Below, piece by piece: positions 36,872 to 45,537 of a DNA stretch of 64,000 bases (its first letter is position 1; every line of letters starts with the position of its first letter). The stretch lies in contig NZ_JAPELY010000003.1 of the NCBI RefSeq assembly GCF_026343295.1, forward strand, positions 372,001 to 436,000. The letters are read 5' to 3'. The stretch comes from Streptomyces sp. NBC_00083 (lineage in GTDB: Bacteria; Actinomycetota; Actinomycetes; Streptomycetales; Streptomycetaceae). The notes under the pieces are model-generated. The model was not told the origin of the DNA. It saw nothing but the letters and a program-made list of their open reading frames with translations, and ran no database searches. Both the position numbers and the translations under genes were made by a program.

Positions 36872-37537
36872 TCAGGACTCCGACCGCTTGACGCTCTCCA
36901 GGAGCATGTCCAGCCATTCGGTGACCTTGTCGCGGTGCTTGTCCGTGGGGAGTTGGGCGGCCCGCCAGGCGATGCCGCGCACGCCGTGGTCCTGGAGCAG
37001 GCGCTCCAGCGCGTCGCCGCCCGGGGCGCCGAGCGCCGCCCCCTCGCGCTCGCGGCCCGCGAGCTGCTGGAGCAGCTCCTGCTCGGTGCGGAGCAGGGCG
37101 CCGCCGAGCGCGTCGGTGTCGTCGGCGGTCAGGAATCCGGCGTGGACGCCGAAGAACCGCTGGATCGCGTCGCAGTGCTCCATGGTCGGGCGCCGGTCGC
37201 CGTTGATCAGGGCGCCCGCCTGCTGGCGCGACATGCCCGCGCCGTCGGCGATCTCCTGCTGGGTGTGCGGGCGGCCGTTGGGTTTGCGCCGGGTGCTGCG
37301 CAGCAGGCCGAACCGCTGCAGGAAGCGCGCCTGCAGATCGGGTTCGCCGGCCGGGCGGCCGTCGAGCAGCGCGCCCACCACGTCGGCGGGAACGCCCGAG
37401 GCCTCGGAGAGCCGGTGGACGTCGAAGACGTCCGCATGATCCATTCCGAGCTTTCCGGCGAGCTCGGCCACACGGGCGATGACGGCCGCGAGGGGGCCCG
37501 TGGCTGCCGGTCCCGGAACCAAGAAGCCGTCCGTCAC
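36872..37537 (-). CDS. XRE family helix-turn-helix regulator, first gene of the four-gene operon
   Basis: 221 residues. An N-terminal helical region (about residues 1-70) is followed by a Cro/C1 helix-turn-helix: GRPHTQQEIADGAGMSRQQAGALINGDRRPTMEHCDAIQRFF, about residues 85-130. The C-terminal helices (LRTEQELLQQLAGRER) may dimerise. The GTG at 37537 is chosen for AGGAG eight bases upstream. It is followed by the HEXXH gene, as in XRE/metallopeptidase toxin-antitoxin-like pairs. It probably regulates its own operon and perhaps the divergent MmyB-like gene. Confidence 0.8.
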   Translation of the reverse strand: MTDGFLVPGPAATGPLAAVIARVAELAGKLGMDHADVFDVHRLSEASGVPADVVGALLDGRPAGEPDLQARFLQRFGLLRSTRRKPNGRPHTQQEIADGAGMSRQQAGALINGDRRPTMEHCDAIQRFFGVHAGFLTADDTDALGGALLRTEQELLQQLAGREREGAALGAPGGDALERLLQDHGVRGIAWRAAQLPTDKHRDKVTEWLDMLLESVKRSES

Positions 37538-37799
37538 CAGTAGTTCTCCTAGATCATGCGAGTCGGTGGGCACAACAGTGGATGCTCCGGAGGCTAGCGG
37601 GTCCCGGCAACAACAACCAGAACTTGCCACAGTTGTGGCGCAATCAAAGCTTCGGGGGGCCGGAATGCCACGATGCTTGACATCATTGAGGCGGCGGTAT
37701 CAGGATCGCCACGCGGTGTGAAGATCGCCCTCCGAGCCCCGGGCGGGCCCGAAGGCCGGCCGCCGCACTCGCGGGCCAGCAAGAGGAGTCGCGTACTCG

Positions 37800-38567
37800 A
37801 TGGCGGAAGAATCGGTGGCGAAGGATTCGGTGACCAAGGTTCCGGCGGCGCACGTCCCGGTGGTGGGGCGCCCGTTCGCCCTGGTCCCGGAGCGGCCCGG
37901 ACAGCAGACGGCCGCGGGGGAGCGCGCCGCCGACGACACGACGGCAGCAACGAACGACACCCCAGGGCTCCCGGACGACCCCGAGCTCAGGGCCTATGTC
38001 CACGACTACTTCGCGATGACGGACGCCCTTCCCTTCCCGTCCGTGGTGCTCGATCCGGGCTGGGGCGTGGCGCACGCCAACCCGGCGTACGACGCCCTCT
38101 TCGGCGGCGTCGGACCGCACCCCACCGCGATGCCCGACCACAACTTCCTGCGCTTCGTGCTGTTCCACCCGGAGGCCGCCAGCGTGCTCGCCGAGCACGA
38201 GACAGGCTGGTGCCTGCCGCTGCTGGCCCAGTTCGCCGAGGCGTTCGCCGACGACGAGAGCGCTCCCGGGCTGCGGGACATCCGGCGCGAGATCGCCGAC
38301 GACCCCATCATGGACGCCGCCTTCCGCCTCGGCCTTCCGCACTGGGTCAGGTCGGTCGGGGAGGCCGCGGTGCACCACGACGGCGCGGTCCGCCAGGTGC
38401 GCCACCCCGACCCCGAGCGGGGCCGCACCAGTTGCCGCCTGGTGGTCGAATCGCCGCGCACCCTGCGGAAGTTCGGGCTGCGGCGGCTGACCCTGGTCCT
38501 GCGCGAGAGCGAGCCGGCCGCCGCACGGCGTGGCCGCGCCCATCTCAGCGTGGTGCCGAGCCGCTAG
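37800..38567 (+). CDS. MmyB-like ligand-binding domain protein lacking a helix-turn-helix
   Basis: 255 residues. The core from about residue 75 has the PAS-like MmyB regulator ligand-binding pattern: PFPSVVLDPGWGVAHANPAY, DALFGG, NFLRFVLFHPEAASVLAEH. MmyB proteins normally carry an N-terminal XRE helix-turn-helix, but here the first 60 residues are Ala/Pro/Thr-rich and hold none. It may be a stand-alone sensor cooperating with the divergent XRE regulator, which lacks such a sensor. AAGAGGAG is 12 bases upstream of the ATG. One GAGAGCGCTCCC palindrome lies inside (38256-38267). Confidence 0.7.
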   Translation: MAEESVAKDSVTKVPAAHVPVVGRPFALVPERPGQQTAAGERAADDTTAATNDTPGLPDDPELRAYVHDYFAMTDALPFPSVVLDPGWGVAHANPAYDALFGGVGPHPTAMPDHNFLRFVLFHPEAASVLAEHETGWCLPLLAQFAEAFADDESAPGLRDIRREIADDPIMDAAFRLGLPHWVRSVGEAAVHHDGAVRQVRHPDPERGRTSCRLVVESPRTLRKFGLRRLTLVLRESEPAAARRGRAHLSVVPSR

Positions 38568-38877
38568 CCGGCGCCCCGCGGGCCTCCCGCCCCGGCGCCG
38601 GCGGCGGAGAGTTTCGGCCAAAAGCGGGAATGTTCGTTCCCCGGAGCGGGCCCCCGGGCGGGCCCCGTGAGGCGTGCGGGAGCGGCGAAACCCACGGGGC
38701 GTACGGGGCCTGAGTGCCGCGCGTGAAGCCTGGCTGTTGCCCCGCTTAAGAAATCCTCGATGGACTCCGGGGCCGGGGCTCGGCAGATTGGTGATCAGTC
38801 GGAACCTCCGACCAGCCTCCACGTCCGGCCACCTCTCCGTAGCCGGCCGCCCTCTCCGTACGCCGGGAGCACCGCCC
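38568..38877. other. Leader region upstream of tdh
   Basis: 310 bases. A hairpin GGGAA-tgttcg-TTCCC at 38626-38641 may end the MmyB-like transcript. The rest is GC-rich and could hold a long 5' leader for tdh. I looked for a glycine or other known riboswitch core and could not recognise one. Confidence 0.4.
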
Positions 38878-39906
38878 ATGAAGGCACTTGTCAAGCAGCA
38901 CGCCGAACCCGGACTGTGGCTCATGGACGTACCCGAGCCGGAGACCGGGCCCGGCGATGTGCTGATCAAGGTCCTTCGCACCGGCATCTGCGGCACCGAC
39001 CTCCACATCCGCTCCTGGGACGGCTGGGCGCAGGGCGCCGTCAGGACGCCGCTGATCCTCGGCCACGAGTTCGTCGGCGAGGTCGCCGCGGTCGGCACGG
39101 ACGTCCAGGACATCGCGGTCGGCGACCTGGTCAGCGGCGAGGGCCACCTGGTCTGCGGAAAGTGCCGCAACTGTCTGGCCGGACGCCGCCACCTGTGCCG
39201 CGCCACCATCGGCCTCGGCGTCGGGCGCGACGGAGCGTTCGCCGAGTACGTGGCGCTGCCCGCCTCCAATGTGTGGGTGCACCGCACCAAGGTCGACCTC
39301 GACATCGCCGCGATCTTCGACCCGTTCGGCAACGCCGTGCACACCGCCCTCTCGTTCCCGCTGGTCGGCGAGGACGTGCTGATCACCGGCGCGGGTCCGA
39401 TCGGCATCATGGCCGCGGCGGTCGCCAAGCACGCCGGCGCCCGCAACGTCGTCATCACCGACGTCAGCGAGTCCCGTCTCGACATCGCCCGCAAGGCCGG
39501 CGCCACCCTCGCGCTCAACGTCGCCGAGCACGACATCGCCCACGCCCAGGCCACGCTCGGCCTCAAGGAGGGCTTCGACATCGGCCTGGAGATGTCGGGC
39601 CGCCCCGAGGCCATGCGCGACATGGTCGCCAACATGACGCACGGCGGCCGCATCGCCATGCTCGGCCTGCCGGCCCAGGAATTCGCCGTGGACTGGGCGA
39701 AGATCGTCACCTCGATGATCACCATCAAGGGCATCTACGGGCGCGAGATGTTCGAGACCTGGTACGCCATGACCGTGCTGCTCGAAGGCGGGCTCGACCT
39801 CAGCCCCGTGATCACCGGCAAGTACGGCTACCAGGACTTCGACGCCGCCTTCGACGAGGCGGCCACCGCGCGCAGCGGCAAGATCATCCTCGACTGGACC
39901 GTCTGA
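38878..39906 (+). CDS. tdh: L-threonine 3-dehydrogenase
   Basis: 342 residues. A zinc-dependent medium-chain dehydrogenase that oxidises threonine to 2-amino-3-ketobutyrate with NAD. Catalytic zinc ligands lie in TGICGTDLHI (Cys) and LGHEFVGEV (His-Glu); the structural zinc cysteines are in CGKCRNCLAGRRHLC. The Rossmann motif is ITGAGPIGIMAAA. The segment SGRPEAMRDM and the C-terminus match Tdh. ATG with GGGAG upstream. It is followed 113 bp later by kbl; together they convert threonine to glycine and acetyl-CoA. Confidence 0.95.
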   Translation: MKALVKQHAEPGLWLMDVPEPETGPGDVLIKVLRTGICGTDLHIRSWDGWAQGAVRTPLILGHEFVGEVAAVGTDVQDIAVGDLVSGEGHLVCGKCRNCLAGRRHLCRATIGLGVGRDGAFAEYVALPASNVWVHRTKVDLDIAAIFDPFGNAVHTALSFPLVGEDVLITGAGPIGIMAAAVAKHAGARNVVITDVSESRLDIARKAGATLALNVAEHDIAHAQATLGLKEGFDIGLEMSGRPEAMRDMVANMTHGGRIAMLGLPAQEFAVDWAKIVTSMITIKGIYGREMFETWYAMTVLLEGGLDLSPVITGKYGYQDFDAAFDEAATARSGKIILDWTV

Positions 39907-40019
39907 GCCGCCCACCCGGGGCAGCTGGACCCGCCCGCCCCGGGAACCGGCCGACCCCCGAGCCCGACCGGGCCGCCCTCCCCGCCCCACCGCTCGCCCG
40001 CCCTAGGAGCTGAACCCGC

Positions 40020-41201
40020 ATGTACGCGAACGTCCGCGACGGCCTCCAGAAGACCCTTGACGAGATCAAGGAAGCCGGCCTCTTCAAGCCCGAGCGCGTG
40101 ATCTCCACCCCGCAGAGCGCCTCGGTCTCCGTTCCCTCCGGCGACGTGCTCAACTTCTGCGCCAACAACTACCTCGGCCTCGCCGACCACCCCGAGGTCG
40201 TCGCCGCGGCCAAGGACGCCCTGGACCGCTGGGGCTACGGCATGGCCTCGGTCCGCTTCATCTGCGGCACGCAGGACGTCCACAAGGAGCTGGAGGGCCG
40301 CCTGTCCGCGTTCCTCGGCCAGGAGGACACGATCCTGTACTCCTCCTGCTTCGACGCCAACGGCGGCGTCTTCGAGACCCTGCTCGACGCCGAGGACGCG
40401 GTCATCTCCGACGCCCTCAACCACGCCTCGATCATCGACGGCATCCGCCTGTCCAAGGCGGCCCGCTTCCGCTACGCCAACCGCGACATGGCGGACCTGG
40501 AGGCCAAGCTCAAGGAGGCGTCCGGCGCGCGCCGCCGCCTGATCGTCACCGACGGCGTGTTCTCCATGGACGGCTACATCGCGCCCCTCCAGGAGATCTG
40601 CGACCTCGCCGACCGGTACGACGCGATGGTCATGGTCGACGACTCGCACGCCGTCGGCTTCACCGGCCCCGGTGGCGCCGGCACCCCGGCCCTGCACGGC
40701 GTGAGCGACCGCGTCGACATCATCACCGGCACCCTCGGCAAGGCGCTCGGCGGCGCGTCCGGCGGCTACGTCGCGGCCCGCGCCGAGATCGTCGCCCTGC
40801 TGCGCCAGCGCTCCCGCCCGTACCTGTTCTCCAACTCCCTCGCCCCGGTCATCGCGGCCGCGTCCCTCAAGGTCCTCGACCTCCTGGAGTCGGCGGGCGA
40901 CCTGCGCGACAAGCTCGCCGCCAACACCACGCTCTTCCGTACACGGATGACCGAGGAGGGCTTCGAGATCCTGCCCGGCGAGCACCCCATCGCGCCCGTC
41001 ATGATCGGCGACGCCGCCGAGGCGGGCCGCATGGCCGAGCTGCTCCTGGAGCGCGGTGTGTACGTGATCGGCTTCTCCTACCCGGTGGTCCCGATGGGCG
41101 CGGCCCGCATCCGCGTCCAGCTCTCGGCCGCCCACTCCACCGAGGACATCGAGAAGACCGTGGCGGCGTTCGTCGACGCCCGGGAGTCGATGAAGGGCTG
41201 A
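40020..41201 (+). CDS. kbl: Glycine C-acetyltransferase (2-amino-3-ketobutyrate CoA ligase)
   Basis: 393 residues of the alpha-oxoamine synthase (class II PLP) family. It splits 2-amino-3-ketobutyrate with CoA into glycine and acetyl-CoA, completing the pathway begun by tdh. The PLP lysine is in ITGTLGKALGG. Other family motifs are NFCANNYLGLADHP, GYGMASVRFICGTQ and MVDDSHAVGFTGPGG. The ATG at 40020 has AGGAG 12 bases upstream. Likely co-transcribed with tdh. Confidence 0.96.
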   Translation: MYANVRDGLQKTLDEIKEAGLFKPERVISTPQSASVSVPSGDVLNFCANNYLGLADHPEVVAAAKDALDRWGYGMASVRFICGTQDVHKELEGRLSAFLGQEDTILYSSCFDANGGVFETLLDAEDAVISDALNHASIIDGIRLSKAARFRYANRDMADLEAKLKEASGARRRLIVTDGVFSMDGYIAPLQEICDLADRYDAMVMVDDSHAVGFTGPGGAGTPALHGVSDRVDIITGTLGKALGGASGGYVAARAEIVALLRQRSRPYLFSNSLAPVIAAASLKVLDLLESAGDLRDKLAANTTLFRTRMTEEGFEILPGEHPIAPVMIGDAAEAGRMAELLLERGVYVIGFSYPVVPMGAARIRVQLSAAHSTEDIEKTVAAFVDARESMKG

Positions 41202-41257
41202 GGGCCCCCGGGGCAGGCACGTCGTCGCGGGTCCCTCACGCGCGCGACAATGGCTGC

Positions 41258-42172
41258 GTGATCGACCCCCGCCGGCTCCGCATCCTGCGTGCCGCGGCGG
41301 ACCACCGCACGGTGACCGCCGCGGCAGCAGCGCTGTATCTGACGCCCTCCGCCGTCTCCCAGCAGCTCGCCGCCCTGGAACAGGAGACCGGGCACACCCT
41401 GCTCACCCGCAGTGGCAAGGGCGTACGGCTCACGGCCGCGGGCGAGATCCTCCTGGAGCACGCCAACGCGGTCCTGGCCCAGCTGGAGCGGGCCGAGGCG
41501 GAGCTGGCCGCCTACGCGGGCGGCGCCGCGGGAGAGGTCACCGTGGCCGCCTTCGCGACGGGCATCGCCGAGGTGCTCGCCCCCGCGATCGTGCGGCTGC
41601 GCGCGAGCCACCCCGCGATCCGGGTCCGCGTACGCGACGCCGAGGGCGACGAGGCCCTGCCGCTGGTCCTGGACGGCGCGGCGGACCTGGCGCTCGCCGT
41701 GGAGTACCGGGGCGCGCCCCGCGAGGACGACAGCCGGCTCGCGCGCGTCCCGCTGTACGCGGAGCCCTTCGACGCAGTCCTGCACGCGGCGCACCCCCTC
41801 GCGCAGCATGCGCAGGTGCCGCTCTCCGCGCTCGCCGACGACGACTGGATCGGCCCCTACCCGGGCAACCCCTGCCACGACGTCATGCTGCTCGCCTGTG
41901 AACTCGCGGGATTCCAGCCCGAGTTGGTGCACTCGTCCGACGACTTCCGGGCAGTGGTGGCGCTGGCGGGCGCGGGCGCGGGCGTGGCGCTCGTGCCGCG
42001 GTCGGCGCTGCGCGGCATGGAGCAGAAGGACACGGTGGTCCGCCCGGTGCAGGGCCCGGCCGCGACCCGCAGGGTGTTCGCTGCGGTACGCAGGGGAGCG
42101 GAGCGGCACCCGCTGTTCCGGCCGGTCCTCGAAGCCCTCGCCGAGGCGGCCGACGGGCTGCCCACGGAGTGA
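41258..42172 (+). CDS. LysR family transcriptional regulator
   Basis: 304 residues. The N-terminal winged helix-turn-helix is LRILRAAADHRTVTAAAAAL then LTPSAVSQQLAALEQETG. It is followed by a type 2 periplasmic-binding-like effector domain (EVTVAAFATGIAEVLAPAIV...). It lies 56 bp behind kbl on the same strand and is a candidate regulator of the tdh-kbl pathway, though LysR proteins more often sit divergent from their targets. The GTG at 41258 lacks a clear ribosome binding site. Confidence 0.85.
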   Translation: MIDPRRLRILRAAADHRTVTAAAAALYLTPSAVSQQLAALEQETGHTLLTRSGKGVRLTAAGEILLEHANAVLAQLERAEAELAAYAGGAAGEVTVAAFATGIAEVLAPAIVRLRASHPAIRVRVRDAEGDEALPLVLDGAADLALAVEYRGAPREDDSRLARVPLYAEPFDAVLHAAHPLAQHAQVPLSALADDDWIGPYPGNPCHDVMLLACELAGFQPELVHSSDDFRAVVALAGAGAGVALVPRSALRGMEQKDTVVRPVQGPAATRRVFAAVRRGAERHPLFRPVLEALAEAADGLPTE

Positions 42173-42203
42173 CGCGCGCCGGGCGGGCCCGGCGCGTACC
42201 GCC

Positions 42204-42686
42204 TCAGGCCCAGGCCGGGGCGGTGCCGGTCTGCTGGCACACCACCAGGTACAGCGGGATCGGCGGGGTGTAGGGCGTGGGGCCCTCGGGGAAGTGGATC
42301 AGGCGCGGACCGCCGGTGTCCGGGACCACGGCGCCCGGCGCGTACCGCACCGGACGGGGCCAGGGCAGCTCGTGGTCGGATCCGGCGGGCACGATCCACC
42401 ACCACCAGTCGGCCGAGGCGAACACACAGCCCGACGTGGGAAGCCGGGACAGCAACCGGAAGCCGTGTGCGGCGGGCACACCCACCGCGTCCCGGCCCAG
42501 AGTCGCGGGCCGGATCGACGGCAGGAGCACCCCGCCGCCGGATCGAGCGGCGGAGCCGCCGGGCCCGAGCACGCCATGCGCACCCCCACTGCGCACGGGG
42601 CCACGGGGCCCGGCGGTTCCGGACCCATCGGGGTGCGGGCCCTGTCGCCCGCCCCGGGGTCCCCAGGGAAGAATCTCTCTCAGCAC
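42204..42686 (-). CDS. Small protein of unknown function with a four-tryptophan run
   Basis: 160 residues. The N-terminal 45 residues are Gly/Arg/Pro-rich and may be poorly ordered. The rest has protein-like composition: LLPSIRPATLGRDAVGVPA, then SADWWWWIVPAGSDHELPWP and a C-terminus IPLYLVVCQQTGTAPAWA. I do not recognise a named domain. The GTG start at 42686 overlaps the HATPase stop by 7 bp (GTGCTGA), which supports translation as the second gene of that operon. Confidence 0.6.
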   Translation of the reverse strand: MLREILPWGPRGGRQGPHPDGSGTAGPRGPVRSGGAHGVLGPGGSAARSGGGVLLPSIRPATLGRDAVGVPAAHGFRLLSRLPTSGCVFASADWWWWIVPAGSDHELPWPRPVRYAPGAVVPDTGGPRLIHFPEGPTPYTPPIPLYLVVCQQTGTAPAWA

Positions 42687-43168
42687 TCAAGGACCGCCTT
42701 GCCCGGCCCCTCGTGCGCGAGCTCGGCCCAGACGATCCTGCCGAGTCCGTACGGGGCGTCGTGCGAGCCCCACGCGCTGCTCACCGCGTCGACGAGCAGC
42801 AGCCCGCGTCCGCGTTCCTCCTCCTCACCGGAGTGGCACAGGCGCGGCCCGGCCGGGCCGCAGCCCAGGTCCCTGACCGCTATCCGCAACGCCCGCCGCA
42901 GATCGGTGAGTTCGCACAGTATGTGGGCGCCGGCGGTGTGGATGACGGCGTTGGTGACGAGTTCCGAGATCACCAGGGAGGCGGTCTCGTGCAGTTCCTC
43001 GTGGTGCCCCCAGCCGGTCAGCTTCTCCCTGCTGCGGCGACGCGCGACCGAGACCGAATCGGTACGGGCCGGCACGTCGAAGGCGTACCGCCGGACGGCG
43101 GTCCCGGAGCATGCGCCAGTCAGCTGGGGGATGAGCGCGTTACCAGGAGCCACGACCGGAATCCTCAC
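42680..43168 (-). CDS. Anti-sigma-factor-type ATP-binding protein (RsbW/SpoIIAB-like HATPase)
   Basis: 162 residues of the GHKL HATPase_c fold: N-box SLVISELVTNAVIHTAG, G1-like IAVRDLGCGP, and G2-like ERGRGLLLVDAVSSAWG. In streptomycetes these small ATPases often accompany XRE/DUF5753 and DUF397 genes, as here, where the XRE gene is divergent 191 bp away. It may inhibit a sigma factor or phosphorylate an antagonist; no sigma factor is in the window. The GTG start at 43168 is assumed. Confidence 0.8.
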   Translation of the reverse strand: MRIPVVAPGNALIPQLTGACSGTAVRRYAFDVPARTDSVSVARRRSREKLTGWGHHEELHETASLVISELVTNAVIHTAGAHILCELTDLRRALRIAVRDLGCGPAGPRLCHSGEEEERGRGLLLVDAVSSAWGSHDAPYGLGRIVWAELAHEGPGKAVLEC

Positions 43169-43359
43169 AGTGGGGAAGCGGTGCCCCGTGCGGCCTCCCC
43201 CAAGGCTGCACCTGACGACCGCGTGTGAACTGGTTCACCGACCCACCTTGTACCCGCGGCGGACACTTGGCAAGAGGCACTGTGAAAAATGCAGAGTGCC
43301 GTTCTCCTATCTGCAACGACGTGGCACACTGCTCGCATCAGCGTGTGGGGAGGTCTGAC

Positions 43360-44220
43360 GTGAGTGAACCCCGGTCCGCCCCGACCGTGGGCCAGGTCGT
43401 GCTGGGCAGACGCCTTCAGGACCTGCGCGAGCGGGCCGGCCTCCGGCGCGAGGAAGCGGCCAAGGTGCTGCGGGTGGCCCCGGCCACCGTCCGGCGCATG
43501 GAGATGGCCGAGGTCTCTCTCAAGATCCCCTACGTCGTCCTGCTCCTGAAGGCGTACGGGATCGCCGACGGCGAGGCGGAAGGTTTCGTCGCCCTCGCCG
43601 AAGAGGCCAACAAGCCCGGCTGGTGGCAGCGCTTCCACGACATCCTGCCGGACTGGTTCAGCATGTACGTCAGCCTGGAGGGCGCGGCCTCGCTGATCCG
43701 GTCGTACGAGCCGCACTTCGTGCCCGGACTGCTCCAGACCGAGGAGTACGCCCGCCACGTCATGCGCAGCGGCGCCCTCGGCGCGACCAGCGACGCCGAC
43801 ATAGACCGCCATGTGGCGCTGCGCATGGAGCGCCAGTCGCTGCTCACCCGGGAGGACGCCCCCCGGCTGTGGGTCGTCCTGGACGAGACGGTGCTGCGCC
43901 GCCCGGTCGGCACGCCCCAGGTGATGCGGGACCAGATCGACCGCCTCCTGGAAGCCTCGACGCTGCCCAACGTCACCGTGCAGGTCGCCGAGTTCTCCTC
44001 CGGCCACCACCCGGGAACGTACGGCCCCTTCGTCCTCTTCCGCTTCGCCGTGCCCGAACTGCCGGACATGGTCTACAGCGAGTACCTGACCGGCGCCGTC
44101 TACCTCGACGCGCGCCCCGAGGTGGCCACCCACCTGGAGGTCATGGACCGCATGGCGGCTCAGGCCGCGACTGCACAACGCACGAAGGAGATCCTCAAGG
44201 GTCTCCGCAAGGAGCTGTGA
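43360..44220 (+). CDS. XRE family regulator with DUF5753 domain
   Basis: 286 residues. N-terminal helix-turn-helix (LGRRLQDLRERAGLRREEAAKVLRV, APATVRRMEMAE) and the C-terminal DUF5753 region with its usual landmarks: YEPHFVPGLLQTEEYARHVM, MERQSLLTREDAPRLWVVLDE and VQVAEFSSGHHPG. The GTG at 43360 follows GGGGAGG at ideal spacing. The stop is immediately followed by the DUF397 start. This pair has been discussed in Streptomyces as a regulator/toxin-antitoxin-like unit (Scr1/Scr2, WhiJ-like); function here is inferred from that. Confidence 0.9.
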   Translation: MSEPRSAPTVGQVVLGRRLQDLRERAGLRREEAAKVLRVAPATVRRMEMAEVSLKIPYVVLLLKAYGIADGEAEGFVALAEEANKPGWWQRFHDILPDWFSMYVSLEGAASLIRSYEPHFVPGLLQTEEYARHVMRSGALGATSDADIDRHVALRMERQSLLTREDAPRLWVVLDETVLRRPVGTPQVMRDQIDRLLEASTLPNVTVQVAEFSSGHHPGTYGPFVLFRFAVPELPDMVYSEYLTGAVYLDARPEVATHLEVMDRMAAQAATAQRTKEILKGLRKEL

Positions 44221-44487
44221 ATGGATCACATATACGACGGCGGGCCGGCGGCCGGGCGCATCTACAACGGCATGCCCGCCGCCGAACTCGGCGCCGAGGG
44301 CTGGCACAAGCCCTGGAGCGGCGGCAACGGCGGCAACTGTTTCGAGGCCATGAAGCTGGCCGACGGCAGGGTCGCGGTGCGTCAGTCCGCCGATCCCGAA
44401 GGCCCCGCGCTGATCTACACCCCCGGCGAGATCGCCGCCTTCATCCAGGGCGCGAAGTCGGGCAAGGCCGACTTCCTGCTGACCTGA
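44221..44487 (+). CDS. DUF397 protein
   Basis: 88 residues. Carries the DUF397 hallmarks WHKPWSGGNGGNCFEA and GRVAVRQSADPEGPALIYTPGEIAAFI. The ATG follows the XRE/DUF5753 stop with no gap, so translation is probably coupled. DUF397 proteins bind or modulate the adjacent XRE regulator in the studied cases. Confidence 0.9.
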   Translation: MDHIYDGGPAAGRIYNGMPAAELGAEGWHKPWSGGNGGNCFEAMKLADGRVAVRQSADPEGPALIYTPGEIAAFIQGAKSGKADFLLT

Positions 44488-44579
44488 TCCACCCGTTCCG
44501 TCCGAGTTCCTGGCCGTTCGAGCCGCAACTGCCGTGTTCCGCACCCCTGTTCGCTGACCTTCATCCCCATGGAGCGCAC

Positions 44580-45386
44580 ATGACCGGGCAAGACCGCACC
44601 GTCGTCCAGATCGACACCAGCAAGCCCCATCCGGCCCGTGTGTACGACTGGTTCCTCGGCGGCAAGGACAACTACCCGGTCGACGAGGTGCTCGCCGAGC
44701 AACTGCTCGCGCTCGACTCGCGCGGCCGGGACATCGCGCGGGTCAACCGCGCCTTCATGCACCGTGCCACGCGCTGGCTCGCCGAACAGGGCGTGCGCCA
44801 GTTCCTGGACATCGGCACCGGCATACCGACCGAGCCCAACCTGCACCAGGTCGCCCAGCGCACCGCACCCGACGCGCGCATCGTGTACGCCGACAACGAC
44901 CCGATCGTGCTGCGCCACGCCGAGGCGCTGCTGCGCTCCACGCCCGAAGGCGTCACCGAGTACATCCAGGCCGACGCCCGCGAACCCGAGCGCATCCTCG
45001 AACTCGCCCGCCACACCCTGGACTTCGAGCGCCCCGTGGCGGTGTCGCTGATCGCCCTGACCCACTTCATCGGGGACGACGACGATGTGTACGGCATCGT
45101 CAACCGCCTCCTCGACGTCTTCGCGCCGGGCAGCTACCTCGTCCTCTCCCAGATCACCGGCGACTTCGACCCGGAGACCGCGGCCGGCGCCGTGGAGCTC
45201 TACAAGAGCGGCGGCGTGACGCTGCGTCCCCGTACCAAGGCGGAGGTCACCCGCTTCTTCCACGGCCGTGAACTGGCCGCCCCGGGCGTGGGCCTCGCCG
45301 CCGCCTGGCACCCGGAGCTCGGTGAGAGCGCTCTCGCCGGGGACGAGACGATTCCGGTGTACGCGGGCGTGGCGCGGAAGGTGTGA
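44580..45386 (+). CDS. DUF574-type SAM-dependent methyltransferase
   Basis: 268 residues. The N-terminal signature ARVYDWFLGGKDNYPVDE is diagnostic for this actinobacterial family; the SAM-binding region follows (RQFLDIGTGIPTEPNLHQVA). The substrate is unknown. It lies 92 bp behind the DUF397 gene on the same strand and may share its transcript. It contains an exact GAGAGCGCTCTC (45324-45335) read in frame as Glu-Ser-Ala-Leu. Confidence 0.9.
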   Translation: MTGQDRTVVQIDTSKPHPARVYDWFLGGKDNYPVDEVLAEQLLALDSRGRDIARVNRAFMHRATRWLAEQGVRQFLDIGTGIPTEPNLHQVAQRTAPDARIVYADNDPIVLRHAEALLRSTPEGVTEYIQADAREPERILELARHTLDFERPVAVSLIALTHFIGDDDDVYGIVNRLLDVFAPGSYLVLSQITGDFDPETAAGAVELYKSGGVTLRPRTKAEVTRFFHGRELAAPGVGLAAAWHPELGESALAGDETIPVYAGVARKV

Positions 45387-45537
45387 CGGAGCAGGGCGCG
45401 GGTCGCGCGGCGGGCACGAAGCGGTGCGGGCCGCCGCGCGGGCCGCGGGAGGGGTGAGGGCCGCCGGGGGGCACGACGCGGTGCGGCCGCGGGGGAATGG
45501 TGAGGGCTGCCGGGGGCGTGGCGCGGTTCGTGCGGCG

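Noticed and set aside
38568..38877. Glycine or other metabolite riboswitch upstream of tdh-kbl
   Set aside because: No conserved aptamer core could be recognised; GC-rich hairpins alone are not evidence.
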